Assembly: GCF_040807025.1 (NCBI RefSeq)
Contig: NC_090968.1
Coordinates: forward strand, 2,593,906 to 2,657,905
Direction: 5' to 3'
Length of the DNA: 64,000 nucleotides
Origin: Struthio camelus
Lineage: Eukaryota; Chordata; Aves; Struthioniformes; Struthionidae
Shown here: positions 1-12,060 of the stretch, piece by piece
Numbering within the stretch: position 1 is the stretch's first letter
How the letters are laid out: each line of letters opens with the position of its first letter
Notes under the pieces: generated by a model
What the model saw: only the letters and a program-made list of their open reading frames with translations
The model's database searches: none
What the model was told of the DNA's origin: nothing
Position numbers and translations under genes: made by a program

Positions 1-2220
1 TCAGCGCTCTCTTCTTTCATGCTGCTATCAAACACACACAAAGAATTATTGAAATTGCTTTGAAAGCTTACCATTTAATTCAATGAATGATGCATGGTCC
101 TGGCTATTACTTACGTGTGCTCCTTGTACAGGACTCAAGGCATTAAAACGCACATCCCTCTAGTCTACCAGAAAGGATACCTTGAACCAATCCATACTAA
201 ATGAAGCTTCTCTTTTCCAGCTACAGAATGCCGTGCCTAGCGCTCAATGTTTTTTTTCTTTTTGAATCCCAATTTTAATCTTAGAACTCTTCCGGCAATT
301 GCATATTTTTAAATACTCACACTCAAAAGAAAAATCCAGGTCCTGAGGAATTGGTCAAGCCAGATCTATGCTGCTTCTATATAAAGAAGAGATCACAAGA
401 TGGAAGTGCCCTTAAAAACATCTATGGACTTCCAGACAAGGAATGTAAATCATTTTCAAGTTTAAAAAAAAAAAAAAAAAAGTAGTGAGGCCCAAGTCAT
501 ATGCTCTAAAAGCACAGATCAAAGCACTCCAAAATTTAGCAGAAGGAACGTACTTTTTGTGACCTGTTATTGTATTCACCACGTCCACAAACTTGAGTCA
601 GGCGCCTACATCTTTCCTGCACCTCCAGGTACGTTGACAGTTGCTTCTTAATGCTAGTTCAAGCTCAACTCATTTTTCCAAGAACTGACAAAAATAAAAC
701 CTGTTTATTGGTCAATATAACACCATGTGAGGCTGCTGACTGCAACCCTTAGAGTGTCATTACCTACAAGTGATCCCAGATGCTCCAGGAAAACACTGTC
801 AACCTTGACATGTTTAGGAGAAGGCAGTACAGCACCCAAAATGAAGCACGCGATAGCTCAGCCAAGGGAGCAACACACATCAGAGCTGACCTAATAAGCC
901 TAAACCTAAAAAGCTAAAAAGTCAAACTCTGCTATTTTACTTCCCACCTACAACTTCAACCCCTTTGGCTCTCATAAATAGCACAGCAGAGGAACGTTTC
1001 TAGGTGCGCTCACGGGTTCTAACCGCAGCTAACGAAACCCACGATGAGCACAACAGCTCTCACCGACCCATTCAATGCCACAAATAAAATGCAGTGGGGA
1101 TATGCAAATTTATATTCTAAGTCTAGACTTGAAACATCTGCCCATTATGCCCGATAAGGCTGCACTTCTGTCATTTTTTTCCTGTTACCTTATTTTGCTC
1201 TTATGATCAGTGAGTACACTTACGTTTTAGCTTCCATATCTTATTTGTTTGATTGCAAAGGGTTCCAGAAGTGTGGGCTAGATCTCTTAAAAAAAAAAAA
1301 AGACAGCAGACTGATCTGGTTACAAGCTGTGCAAAGAACTCAGAAAGTTCCCTTCTTTAATGCAAGTTACTCCTATTTTCATTTGCTAAAGGCAAAACAC
1401 ACCCCATTTGTACAGTTTTGAACTCTATACGCTGTTTGCTCAGATGCCTAAAAAAATCCACCCGCACTAAACAGTAACCAGCCAGGTAGAACACGCTAGC
1501 TGCAAAACGCAGAGTTTTAAAGTAAAGGGAAAGCAAGCAGATAGCCACACTTCCGTTCAATGGTCTTGGCATCTCATTCACGGTTCAGTAAGCAAATGGC
1601 AAATACAGCTTCACAGCGCTGCCCAACTGCTACAGCGACAGCAACTCCTCCTCCCACCGATCCCAACCTCCTTCCTCTGAAATGGAAAAGCCCTTTTAAT
1701 CTTCAAAGCACGGCCACGAGTCAATCTCAAACTTAGCACGCTTTTTAATTTTCTTTTTAATTATCCACTTGGGAGAGTTATGCCCTCCTTGCTCAGTGAC
1801 CTTTCATTCCTTTAAGATTATTTCAAGAAATCTTTCCTGGGAATTATCAGCAAATTTATACCGCTTGCAGAGGACAAAAATGTTGCTAGGCTTCCAAGCA
1901 TTGAGGGGGAGAGACAGAATGATTCTTCACGTGCTTTGGTGCAGGCAAGCTTTTACTGTGTTAAACGGCACTGTTAGTCCTGCAGGCCAAGGATCTTTTG
2001 GCTTCAGAGCGCTGACTGCTGTGAGCGCAATTGTGATGCATCTACTACAATACCCACCCAGAAGTAAGTTGTCGCAACGCTGAACGTTACAGCACCCAAG
2101 TCCCTGCGCGGAGCCAGCCCCTGGAACAGCGAGATAAGTTCCTTCTGCTCAAACTGGGGCTCTTCCATGGCAAAGGGCAGGGCACAATTAATTAAGCCAT
2201 CGCTGCGGAGGTTTTCTTAC
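1..2220. other. AT-rich sequence, probably intron of an unidentified minus-strand gene
   Basis: There is no convincing coding exon here on either strand. The stretch holds short A/T runs (for example around 465-482 and 1,290-1,301) and low CpG content. A good minus-strand splice donor (GTAAGTAAT) lies at about 114-106. Upstream of it there are about 45 bases of open frame but only a poor acceptor, so I do not call an exon. If the CpG island at 10.7-12.06 kb is the promoter of a minus-strand gene, this stretch is one of its introns. Confidence 0.4.
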
Positions 2221-2296
2221 CGATAGTTGTTGACCAACTGTCTGTCCCACGGGCTTTGGTCACAACGCGTAGCATGGTTGGCCATAGTCATTTATC
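2221..2296 (-). CDS. Candidate exon of an unidentified minus-strand gene (possible first coding exon or 5' UTR exon)
   Basis: Read on the minus strand, a long T/C tract is followed by AG at 2298-2297, then 76 bases, then a strong donor CG|GTAAGA at 2220-2219. The exon contains ATG at 2291 and a second ATG at 2285 (ATGGCC). Both are in one open frame that runs to the donor in phase 2. The peptide starts MTMANHATRCDQSPW and ends QLVNNYR. I do not recognise it. By human synteny the neighbour of TMEM230 on this side would be SLC23A2, but this peptide does not match the SLC23A2 N-terminus I know, so the exon could instead be an SLC23A2 5' UTR exon or belong to another gene. The evidence is splice signals only. 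With just 76 bases, a chance match is quite possible. Confidence 0.3.
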
Positions 2297-5200
2297 CTTC
2301 CGCAGGAGGGGGGAAAAAAAAAATCAAGTAATTACAGCCACTAATGATTTATAAGTTGCACCAGCACTACTTATTTTCTGCCCACACACTAAACAACTGT
2401 ACGCAACCCTGCATTGTATTCCCACACGTTAAGCCAACCAATTACTAATTTATTAATTTCACAACAAGCCTGGAAGCATTTATAGAGAGAGGCTTGTGTC
2501 TAGCCAGACTTGCTCATTAAATTCCCATGCTCATATTTCAGATAGATCTAGGTGAAAGTGTTTACATATTCCGCAATCTCGATCTACTCCCTTCTAAATC
2601 TGCATTCGGGAATCCTGCTTGCTGCCCGAGAAGTTCACACGGTAACACAAATTCAGACGTTCCTGTCGCTGCACAGGGACGATCAGTAAGAGACAGGAGG
2701 TAACAGGGACCTGCTGAAACGTAGTGGACCTCTAGCCTGCATGCTAAGATGAAGAGATGCAAGATAAAATTTAGCCCAATAGCTGGGATTTTTTCTTTTT
2801 CACACCTAAGCACTGAATTAAGTACACATCAAATATATATAAATGCATTAAATATCCCTACAAGCAATGAAAAGGTTTAAGGTGGCTCTATGTGAATTCT
2901 TCTCCAACTTAAGCGACAGAAATTGAGCAGTCCATTTAATACTGTACTGATCGCTCAGGAAATCACAAAAAAGTGCAATATTTTGACAGAGTTCAGATTA
3001 CTTACAATAATATTTATAGCAGCTACAGTTTATTGAAAGAAAGCTTTCTCTTTTCAGCAAGACAAGTGTTTTATGCAAAATATTTTGGCAACACTTAATG
3101 GAATACTTTTCTTGTGATTTTTGCCAGTAAAGCAACACATTTGATAGCCAACGTACTGTGGTTTCAATATTGTACCTTATGGGTTTCTTCATTTTAGCGT
3201 TAGGACTATTATGCAGATGTCTGTATAGCACCACTAAAGAAAAATCACAATTATTCTTACTTAATTGGCATCACTGAAAACGCAAGATTTCTTCGCAGCT
3301 ACTATTTGGAGTGATATCATTTAGTTATACATTCGGCCCTCAAAATTTTCCGTTTGAATAATTAAGAGGAAAAAAGACCAATACAGATATACTCTCCTTT
3401 GAAGATACCCACATGCTGTGCTGTCGCCATAATAAATCTATTACCTGCCGTTCAACAAAACATTATCCGTCACAACAGCCTCCAGAACAAAAACAGTAAT
3501 TATACTTGGATCTTAATACACTGACTGCACTGTTCGGCAGTCTAAGATTCAGCAGGCTTAGAAAGTAAGGAACAGCACAGCTAAGCGCTATTTATAACAG
3601 GACTAACACCGATCATAAAACCTTTATCAAAGCAGAGCAGTCTAGGATGAGAGGTCAGATACTTCTTTGGTTTTACGCTCATCTACATTAAGAAACTTAA
3701 TAGGAGGCTTAATTGACAGCTTTGCCCTATTAGTGCTTTTTAGGAAGATGCTTAAAGCTGTTTGGTCCCTTCCAAAGAAGATGAAGGCTCATTAGCAACC
3801 AACGCTCACAAGTACTCAGGGCTCACCATCATAGCAGTTCCCCTTCCACACAAGGGGCTTCTGAGATCAACGTTTTTATGAGAAAGATCACTCACCATCT
3901 CAACTAGAGCTGAGGTCTCCTTCCTTTTCTTTTTCTGATATTTGCAAACAAAAGAGACAGGCAGTGGAAATGTCAGCTTGTTGGAAATCCACTGCGTAAG
4001 AGCCTGACTCAAGAGTTTATAGACCTCTGTATGTCGCTAGGCATCCAAGAAAATTCAAGCACTCGGGCCAGTCAGCACCTGAGGTTACCATTTATACCAT
4101 TCTATTTTTCTGCTTTGACATTACCACGCTGTTCTCATTCAGTTTTCAGCTTTCCCCAAGAACAAATGAATTCAGTACACTGTTTTTGTTATGGTAAAAC
4201 AGAACATTTGAGCATTAAAAAAAAAAATTCAAAAAAATCTATGTACTTTGCTTGTTTTAAAAGCGTTCTAAATGGAAAAACAAACCTACAGGTAATCGAT
4301 GAGTGCCTAACAATCTGAACAAACCTGAACCCGAACACAGCCCAGTAAAATGACATTTACAATAGATGGATCTCACAATGTTCTGCACGCAAAATTACAC
4401 GATACCGCTACAGACACATACTTCCAGTATCGACAAGCAGCTGGTAACTTTTATTGTTCCTGGATACGAAGAGACACAGAACGGCATGAGAAAACTCTAG
4501 TTATATCTTGCAGGCATTCCTATAGAATAGCGATCTGGAGCTCCAATCTCATCTTTGTCGGCCTAAATCCACGTTATTCCTTTGGTTTGGCCTGTATACG
4601 ATGAGATGTTCATCAGGAAACTGCACTCTGAGTTCTCATCAACAACTCCGAGCTGTTGAAATATGACCCTTGAGATGCTCCTTGAATCAGGAGCATCTAA
4701 CAACTTGCAGAAACAATTCATTCTGTACTACAAAAGAAAAAGCCTGCTATAACCCACGAAGTAGCTGGTACTTTAGAGTTCACCAAATACAATTTTTATG
4801 GTCATCTGCAAAAGCAAGGGTACGTTTCCTTTGCTGAGGTACAGTAAGGCTCTGAATACAGGAATCTAAACAGAGGATAACACACAAAACAACAATTCTT
4901 CCTGCCATCAGGATTCAAACGCTCCATAAACATTCAAAGCTTATCACAACACAGTCAATTAAAACCCACTAACTTTGGGACCTTTTAATTTTATTTAGCA
5001 CACAAAGTTCCTAGATTTTCAGTGCAGCTTCTTATTTCCGTTCCAAGCGTGTAAATAAAAAGTGAAAGTCACAACAAGCAGTCATGTGCCTGTTTTTCTT
5101 GAAAGCATCTAAATGATCTTGCATACTAATGAAAACATACATATGCGCATGCTTTTTTTTTTTCCCCACTAGCACCACAACATGGAAATACTGAACTATA

Positions 5201-5735
5201 CATTCAAATACAAGACAAAGATAAGCGATAACAGTAACAAGGCCAGGGAGAGGGGAAACAAAATCACTACCTCTGTGCTAGAAAAAAAAAAATAGTAATC
5301 AATAAAATTTGCTTAATGGCAGACTCCGACGGTCAAAGATTTCCAGCAGTTCCCTCCCATTGCTAATATTAGGTCAACGACATTCAGAGCACTGAAGGAC
5401 TGGGACAAACTCACCAATAGCGCATTAACCACCTTGTCATATAAACACAGCTAAGAGCACACTTAGTTTACTAAGTGTTTAAGGTACCCTTCTATTAAAG
5501 CTTCAGAACTGCACTGCACTCTCATAACTTTTACAGTCTTACAAGTGGTGTACTAATAGCCAGCGTACCACTAAATTAGGCTTTGCCGCCCTAGGCTGCT
5601 GTTTCATGGCCAGGCAACAAATACGAGCAAGGCCAATTAAAACGCGTTACTCCATTGAGAGCCTAAACTTACAGGGGCATCTAGACACCAGGTTAATACC
5701 CAGGAACGTAAGTACGCAGAACTCCCCCTGAAGTC

Positions 5736-5769
<34 letters not shown>

Positions 5770-8700
5770 CCCTGCTATCTACAACGCATTCTCAAAAAGC
5801 TTTCGCCAACTGCTCAAACGCCACAAGCTCTACAATAATTTGATGTGAAAATAAATTCCGGTGACAAATTTTAGGGACGTGCAGACTTTCCCAAGTCAAG
5901 TTCTGCCTGTCATTAGATTTAAAAAAGGTCAAAAAACATAAAAATGTTGAGACAATCTCTCCTTCACCATTTATACCAGTTTGTCTTCATACTCCAAGCA
6001 ATTTTAACCTCAAGCAAACATAAAGGGAATTAAGACCTCAGTCCATTTAATCACAGAGGAAATAACAAGCAAATATTGCTTTACATCCAAAACGATTGCA
6101 TGTGTACATGCATGCACATACGCACACAAGTTCAGTCCTTTTTTTTCTACCACATAGAGCCTGAAAGTCCAAAAACATAGATATCACGCTGCTGCTAACA
6201 GCTCCTCAAACACAATTACAACTGGACTAATCTGCTCCCAAGCTCTCCTAAAAATACAACTATCAGGCAGAGCTCATTTTCTCTGTCACAAACACAAGAT
6301 CAAAACATCACTTACACAGAAGGGGAAGATATGTTGGCCTCCATAATACACAAGATAAAATTCAACTTTGCCATCATGGTAAGGCACGTGTGACACAGTA
6401 ATACAACATGTGCCAATTTTCTCACATGCTTAACAATACAGACTTGGGGAAAATAATACGCGCCCCCAGTTGCGCTTGAAGGAGGTAAAGAAATTCTGGA
6501 AATTCCCTTTCACCAGATCAGGACAAAGTTCATTCTCTCCTGAAGCGGTTACCTCCCTTCCCTGCCCTCCCCCAAAAAGGAAAAAACCCACCATCCTCAG
6601 CTCCCACCCCAAAAAAAGAACACCCACCAGGCTCTTGGGCGGTAAGAGCACTCACAGTGACATTCCCCTCCAGCCCTCTGCAACGACTTACTTTTCTTTT
6701 CCGGCCTCCGAACAGAGAGAGGAGCAGATTTAGACTGATGAATCCATAACTATAAACCTGTTGAAAAGTATTTTGCAGTTGTCTCCAGCCCATTCACTCT
6801 TCTGTAAAGCACCAAATTGAAGAGACAGGTAGAAACAAGCGGTATTTCACTATGCTCTAGCTATGCAGGACGCAGATAACCAAGACGCGCGTTTTGGGAC
6901 TCTCTTGCCTGGCTGGGACTTCATCGGCCAATTTGTCTGCCCCGAAACAAACCCAGAGTTTTCAAACTCTGCTCGGCCCAGCTACTCCGGGGGCACTGCA
7001 CACATAGCCCAGGAAACGGTCCAGTCTCTGTGCAGACCCAGTGTGAATAATGACTCACTACTTGCTGGACTGATGGCATCATTCAGTACCAAAATAATAA
7101 CTCTTCAAAAGCACAGCCTCCGAGAGCACACAGTCAATTAGAACATTAGGGAGACGGTACTTTGCCACGTAGACGGTATTTCTAATGCCATCTACATTTG
7201 TGCTGCTATGTTTGGCATCAGAAATTGCAAAGCTCAATTTTTAGCACAAAGAAGAAAACTAGAGCATGATACTTCTTATCCCAAGTAGCTCCAAGAAAAA
7301 AGTAGAAAACTAATTTTCCCCTCCCACTTCTTCCCCCCCCACCAAGTGCCAGTGATGTTTCAAAACATTCATTCCCTTTCCAGAAGATGCTTTTCTCTTG
7401 GCAAAATTACCACGGCAACAAAATTGACAATTAGATTCATTTCAAATAAAAGAAATATGGGGCAATTATTTTCAATACAGCACCCAGATGTCCAAAGGTA
7501 GATGCTTTCTCCCTGCGTTTGCAAAAACAAACGCACAAGGGAACACCTAGACATTTCCTTCCCGTAACTTGAAAATGCCCAGATATCATCAGATCTCTGT
7601 TCTGGCTTCCACTAAACGTTGCCATCGGGCCACTTATCAAGTAAAAATATTTGCCCGTAATGAAAATATACTCCCCAACATTGATAGAAGTGTTACGTGC
7701 AGCACCACGAAGTTAGCATAACGTCTTAATGCACCTCACCCCAGGGAGCAGCTAGGGAACACGGCAAAGGGCTCTCTCTTTACATGACTTATTTTATTCC
7801 TGCCTTACACTACATCATAACCCATATCCCTTTACTCATCCTGACTGCCAATGTTTTCTTCCTGCAGCTTTTAGGTAAAATAAAAACACACTGACTGCTG
7901 GCAGACCATCTCATGACCACTAAGGCTTCGTAAATACAGTACTTGATACAAGTAACTTTTTTTCACCAATACGTGAACTATATCACCTTTGATCCAAGAA
8001 AAACGTTTCTGCACAGCCACCTGCACTTTCTCTTGCTACCTTGAAGAGAAAGGCATAAAGAAGCGTTTGAAAGTAAAACAAACCTATTAAGAAATGGCTC
8101 CAAGGCACCTTTTCAGCCTTGACTTTCCTACTACTCCTCCTCCTGGGTTCACACAAAGATAACTGATAGGAACAGCTACAGCAGAATAACCTCTTCCAAA
8201 ATAGTCTTGCATGGGACATCACCTTGTAATCTGAAGTGAACTGGAATAGCTCTCAAGGGTGTGCCAGTTTACTTCCCCTTGTATACACAAGGATTAGAAG
8301 AGGTTAACTGCTGTAGTTCAGACTGGGTCATTACAGCAGCTTAACAGCTACTTCTTGAGGAATCCATACTAAAAAACAGGTGAAGTTTCACCCATTTAAC
8401 TCTGAACAATCTCCAACCAACCTAAACAGCACCTAACAAAGTCACGTCACATCAAAACAGGAAAGTCCAATAGTCTGAGGAAGTCGACAGTTTTGGTTAT
8501 ACTGGGAAAGAAAAAAACCCCAATACATAACAGACTCAAAGAAAGAGAACCCAACTCAAAACCCCCAAAATACCCAATTAAAAAACATGTGAAATAGTAA
8601 ATAACACAAACAGCTTCTCCTATAGAGACTTTCAAGCAGATATGGGGAAAACCAACAGTCATAGCATTTTCTATTGGAAAAATTAAAAAGCAACAAACAT

Positions 8701-10256
8701 CACACCGCTATTAGCTTAAGCTCACATTGAGGAAAGTTGTCTCCGACCAACATTAACAAAGATATGACCTTTATTTTCCACTGGAATTCAACTCCCTGTT
8801 AGCTTCTAGGCCAGAAAGCATTTAAATTCTATCGCCAGTCATCTTCAGAAAAAAAACACACGCATCATTCAATATGGCTTTAAGGACATACAGACAGGCC
8901 TACCTGTGGCTCAGGTAGGGCAAGGAACAGGTAAAAATTCTCCAAACAGATGTTGTTTCAAAATAAAAACAAGGCAGGAAAAAAAAAGAAAAAGACTATT
9001 CCCAAACAGCTTCTTGACCTTATTCACTGAGCAGCAATATGTACAACTGTACCAGCACCGCAGAGGGGTCACTGAAAGGCTGGGAACATGCAGCCCGTGA
9101 GGGATAGGGGCTGCTGAAGTTGGTGCTGTCACCAGAAGAAACATTCATCAACCTGCAGCCCAAATTACCCTACTATTTGAAAAGCTGTTTTTCCTTCAGA
9201 TTTGTTTCCTGATTTAAGGGGGAGCATAAGCACGAGGCCGTGTTCAGAGGATCTGATTTCCATCCTGCTCCTTACATCTACTCAACAAGAGAGCCAGGTG
9301 CCTCGAGAAGGCAACTCACAGAATCTAAGCCTAGCTAAGAGCAAGGCTTAGAGACAAGTAACAGATTGGGATGGATTTTAAACCACATGAACGTGGCCTG
9401 TTAAGGAACAGCAGGAACCCAACCCACCACCTTGGAGAAAAGCAGTCCCCAGCTCCTTTCCTTATCGATGTTTTCAACTCCTGTAGGCATCTTTACGAAA
9501 GCTAAAGGATTGGTTAATCTAGTTGGCTAATCCGTGATAAAAATCCCAGGGCTCGTTTAACCTCACTGTTAACCCAATGCTGAATTTGCTTTGGTGCAAC
9601 CCCATATTTAATACTGCTCTCAATCCAAGCTATCCGTATTGTGACTTGAAGCTAGGAGCAGGGTTATAAGAGCTCCTCAACTACTAATCCAATCGTTCTA
9701 CCTATCTCAAGGATTATTTTCCAGTTTACTAATCTGAGCTACTTGTTGCAATAATCCCTTATCTATAGTGAAATCACTAGGCAGATCAAAGTGCACAGCA
9801 GAAGTCAAGCTCTGGCAGCGTGCAGCACACCAGCAGCTAATTGCTCTAGTATTTCTTCTGCTTTTCTGTTACGTTTTACAGCCTGCATCAAACTCCAGGT
9901 GCCAGGAAGACCACTAACCAAACTAGCCATTCATTTCAGCTTAAACTAGGCTAAAGCTTGTTCCAGTACGGCAACACCGCGCCGCAATCACAGCTGGGAG
10001 GCTCCCGTGAACACGGAGCATTTGGCAATTTCCACGTTTTCGCTGCTCACGTTCAACAGGGAGCCTAGCGCGTACCCGGCACGGCGCTCACGCCAAAAGA
10101 GGCGGCAGTACGCGGCAAATAACAAGGTGGAAAAAATTAACACGCGAGATCTTTACCTTGTCTTAAAAACCGTCTGGGGGTTTCCCTTTCCTGCCAGAAT
10201 CTTCTACCGGCTCTGCCTGCAGCTGCCACGCCGGGGGCCAGCCCCGGCCCAGCACT
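2297..10256. other. Long AT-rich non-coding stretch, probably first intron of the minus-strand gene
   Basis: No exon with an open frame and paired splice sites was found on either strand. The open frames here are short and show no protein-like composition. The stretch contains several A/T homopolymers. CpG dinucleotides become more frequent after about 9.95 kb as the CpG island is approached. Confidence 0.5.
5738..5765. repeat. Poly-T run of 28 bases
   Basis: This is an uninterrupted run of T, equal to A28 on the minus strand. No recognisable retrogene or SINE body adjoins it on the side where one would be expected for a poly-A tail. I therefore call it a simple repeat. Confidence 0.85.
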
Positions 10257-10259
10257 CAC

Positions 10260-10375
10260 CTGGGGAGGTTGAGGAACACAACGCAGGGGAAGCGCGGACC
10301 CGGAGCTGCGTTAAGCGCTTGTCCTCTCAGCCTACAGATATGACAACGGTGGCTTCAAAACGAAAGGGCAGGAAT
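10260..10375 (-). other. Candidate alternative first or second exon with strong donor (minus strand)
   Basis: Read on the minus strand, CCCCAG|GTGAGTG is a near-perfect splice donor with its exon end at 10260. The preceding 115 bases are moderately CpG-rich and contain an acceptor-like CTGTAG at about 10,335. There is no ATG-initiated open frame, so it would be a 5' UTR exon. The donor is clear. The 5' boundary is a guess. Confidence 0.25.
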
Positions 10376-10699
10376 TAAGTTCTCCCCTACCTTTTCATCT
10401 TTTTTAAAGCTTTTATTAAGAAAAAAAAAAACCCAGTAGCAACAGAAATGCACTGCATAGGTACTTGGTTGTTAACGTTAAGTAATGAAAACTAATGAAA
10501 GGTTAGGGACAAGCTTCGTTCGGGGTTTTTCGGTTCCCCACCCCACTTACTTCTGACAAAAATCTCCCTTAAGACAAAAGAAAACTGTGCGCGGCACCGG
10601 TGGCAGAGCCAAAACCCTAAAAGAGAAAACACCCCGTGCCGCGACCCCGCGCTACCGAACAGGCAGATCATTAAAAAATAAAATAAAATAATTTAAAAA

Positions 10700-12060
10700 A
10701 TAACGATGATAAAACCACCTCCCAGCAGATCACGAGGACGGGATCAGGCGGGGTGGAAGGCCGCCCCACTCCAGCAGCCGCGCAGAAGTAACCTGCCTTC
10801 TTCACCGCATCCGCGGCCGCTCCGCCACCCGTTTTCTTTCAAACGCTTCAAACGGAACGAATACGGGAACGAGCGAAGGTGAAACAAACGAAGGAAGCGG
10901 CGCCGGCAGGTGCCCGCCGCCGGCGGCGCCCAGCGCAGGCCGCGCCGCCAGGTGGGTCCCTGCCCCCCCCCCGCCCCGGCCCCTCTCGGCCAGCGCGCAG
11001 CGACGCCGCAGGGGACAACGGCGGCCGGCGGAGGAGCTTAAATAAATAAATAAATAAACGAATAATGACGATGCTAATAATAAGCGTGAAGGAGATGAAA
11101 TGAAACGGCGGGGGAGGGAGGGAGGGAGAAGCGGTGCGGATGACAGCGGCGGGGTGGGGGGGGGGGAAGGAGGGCAAGGTGAGGCGCAGCCTGGCAACAT
11201 GGTGGAGCCCCGCGGCGAGGGGGGGGGGGCGATGGCGGAGCCGCGGGGAGCGGCGGGAGCCCCCGCGGGGGCCGCGGAGGGAGGGAGGGAGGGAGGGAGG
11301 GAAGGAAGGCGGCCGCCGCGCGGCAGAGGGGATGGAGGTGACAGCGGGCGGGAGGGCGGCGGTGACCGCGGCCGGGCTGAGGGGCGGGCAGGCGGCGCGG
11401 CTCGGGTATCTCCCTCAGGAGGAGGAGGAAGGCGGGCGGGCTCACCTGCCATAGCGGGCGGCTAAACGGCGCGGAAAGCTGCGGCAGCACCGACGTCTCC
11501 GGCTCCCGCTCCCGCTCCGGCGGCAGCGGCGAGTGCGGCGGGGCCGGGGCCGCCCCGGCAGGCAGAGCAGAGGGGCGGGCCGGGCCCCGCTCCGCCCCCG
11601 CTAAGATGGCGCCCGCCGCCCGCCCTCTCTCCCTCCCTCCCTCCTCCCCTCAGGGCCCGGCCGCCATGGCGGCTCAGCAGGCCCGGGGCGGCAGCCGGCG
11701 CAGCGGGCCCTGAGGGGAGACACCCCCCCCCCTCCCCCGCGTGCCCCTTTTCCTTTAAAAAACCTCCTTAAAATTAAAAAATAAAATAAAAACGGTGGGG
11801 GAGGGCGAGGCAAGGCAGGCAGCGCTCGGCGGCGGGCGACGACGCGACGCCCCCGTCGCGCCCTTTCGCCCCGTCTGTGTTGCTCTTCCAGCTCTTGGCT
11901 CGCCCTGGGCCCTTTCCGCCCCCCCAAAAAAGTGGCTGAGCAGCCTCTTTTCACTTGCGCAGGGAGCTGGGGCCCGTCTTACGCTGGGCAGAAACGCGGG
12001 GCGTTCTCCCGTGACCATCGGCGTGTATCGTCCTCGCGGTTAAAACGCTGGAAAGACCCG
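10700..12060. promoter_or_regulatory. CpG island, likely promoter of the minus-strand gene
   Basis: This stretch is very G+C- and CpG-rich with GC boxes throughout. YY1-like AAGATGGCGCC lies at about 11,603 and GCCGCCATGGCGG at about 11,660. An (AAAT)n run (about 11,039-11,058) and a (GGGA)n run (about 11,276-11,310) lie inside it. Long open frames on both strands here are low-complexity products of the GC bias and are not genes. Direction is inferred from the minus-strand donor at 11,446. Divergent transcription to the right is possible but nothing proves it. Confidence 0.6.
11446..11560 (-). other. Candidate first exon of the unidentified minus-strand gene
   Basis: Read on the minus strand, ATG GCA G is followed at once by a consensus donor GTGAGC, so the exon ends at 11446. 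The ATG is at 11452-11450. If spliced to the candidate exon at 2296, the ATG would read Met-Ala-Gly-stop, so it would be a three-codon upstream ORF and not the start of the protein. The transcription start is not visible, and the upper limit given is approximate. Confidence 0.35.

Noticed and set aside
106-157. Short minus-strand exon candidate ending in donor GTAAGTAAT
   Set aside because: The donor is strong and about 45 bases read openly in one frame, but the acceptor is poor and the length gives no statistical support.
5738-5765. Poly-T run as the tail of a minus-strand retrocopy
   Set aside because: No coding or repeat body adjoins it where the retrocopy should be.
10802-12043. Several overlapping open frames of 80-216 codons on both strands in the CpG island
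   Set aside because: Their products are Pro/Arg/Ala/Gly low-complexity, they overlap in all frames, and the absence of stops is explained by GC content. The only structured signal there is the splice donor at 11,446.
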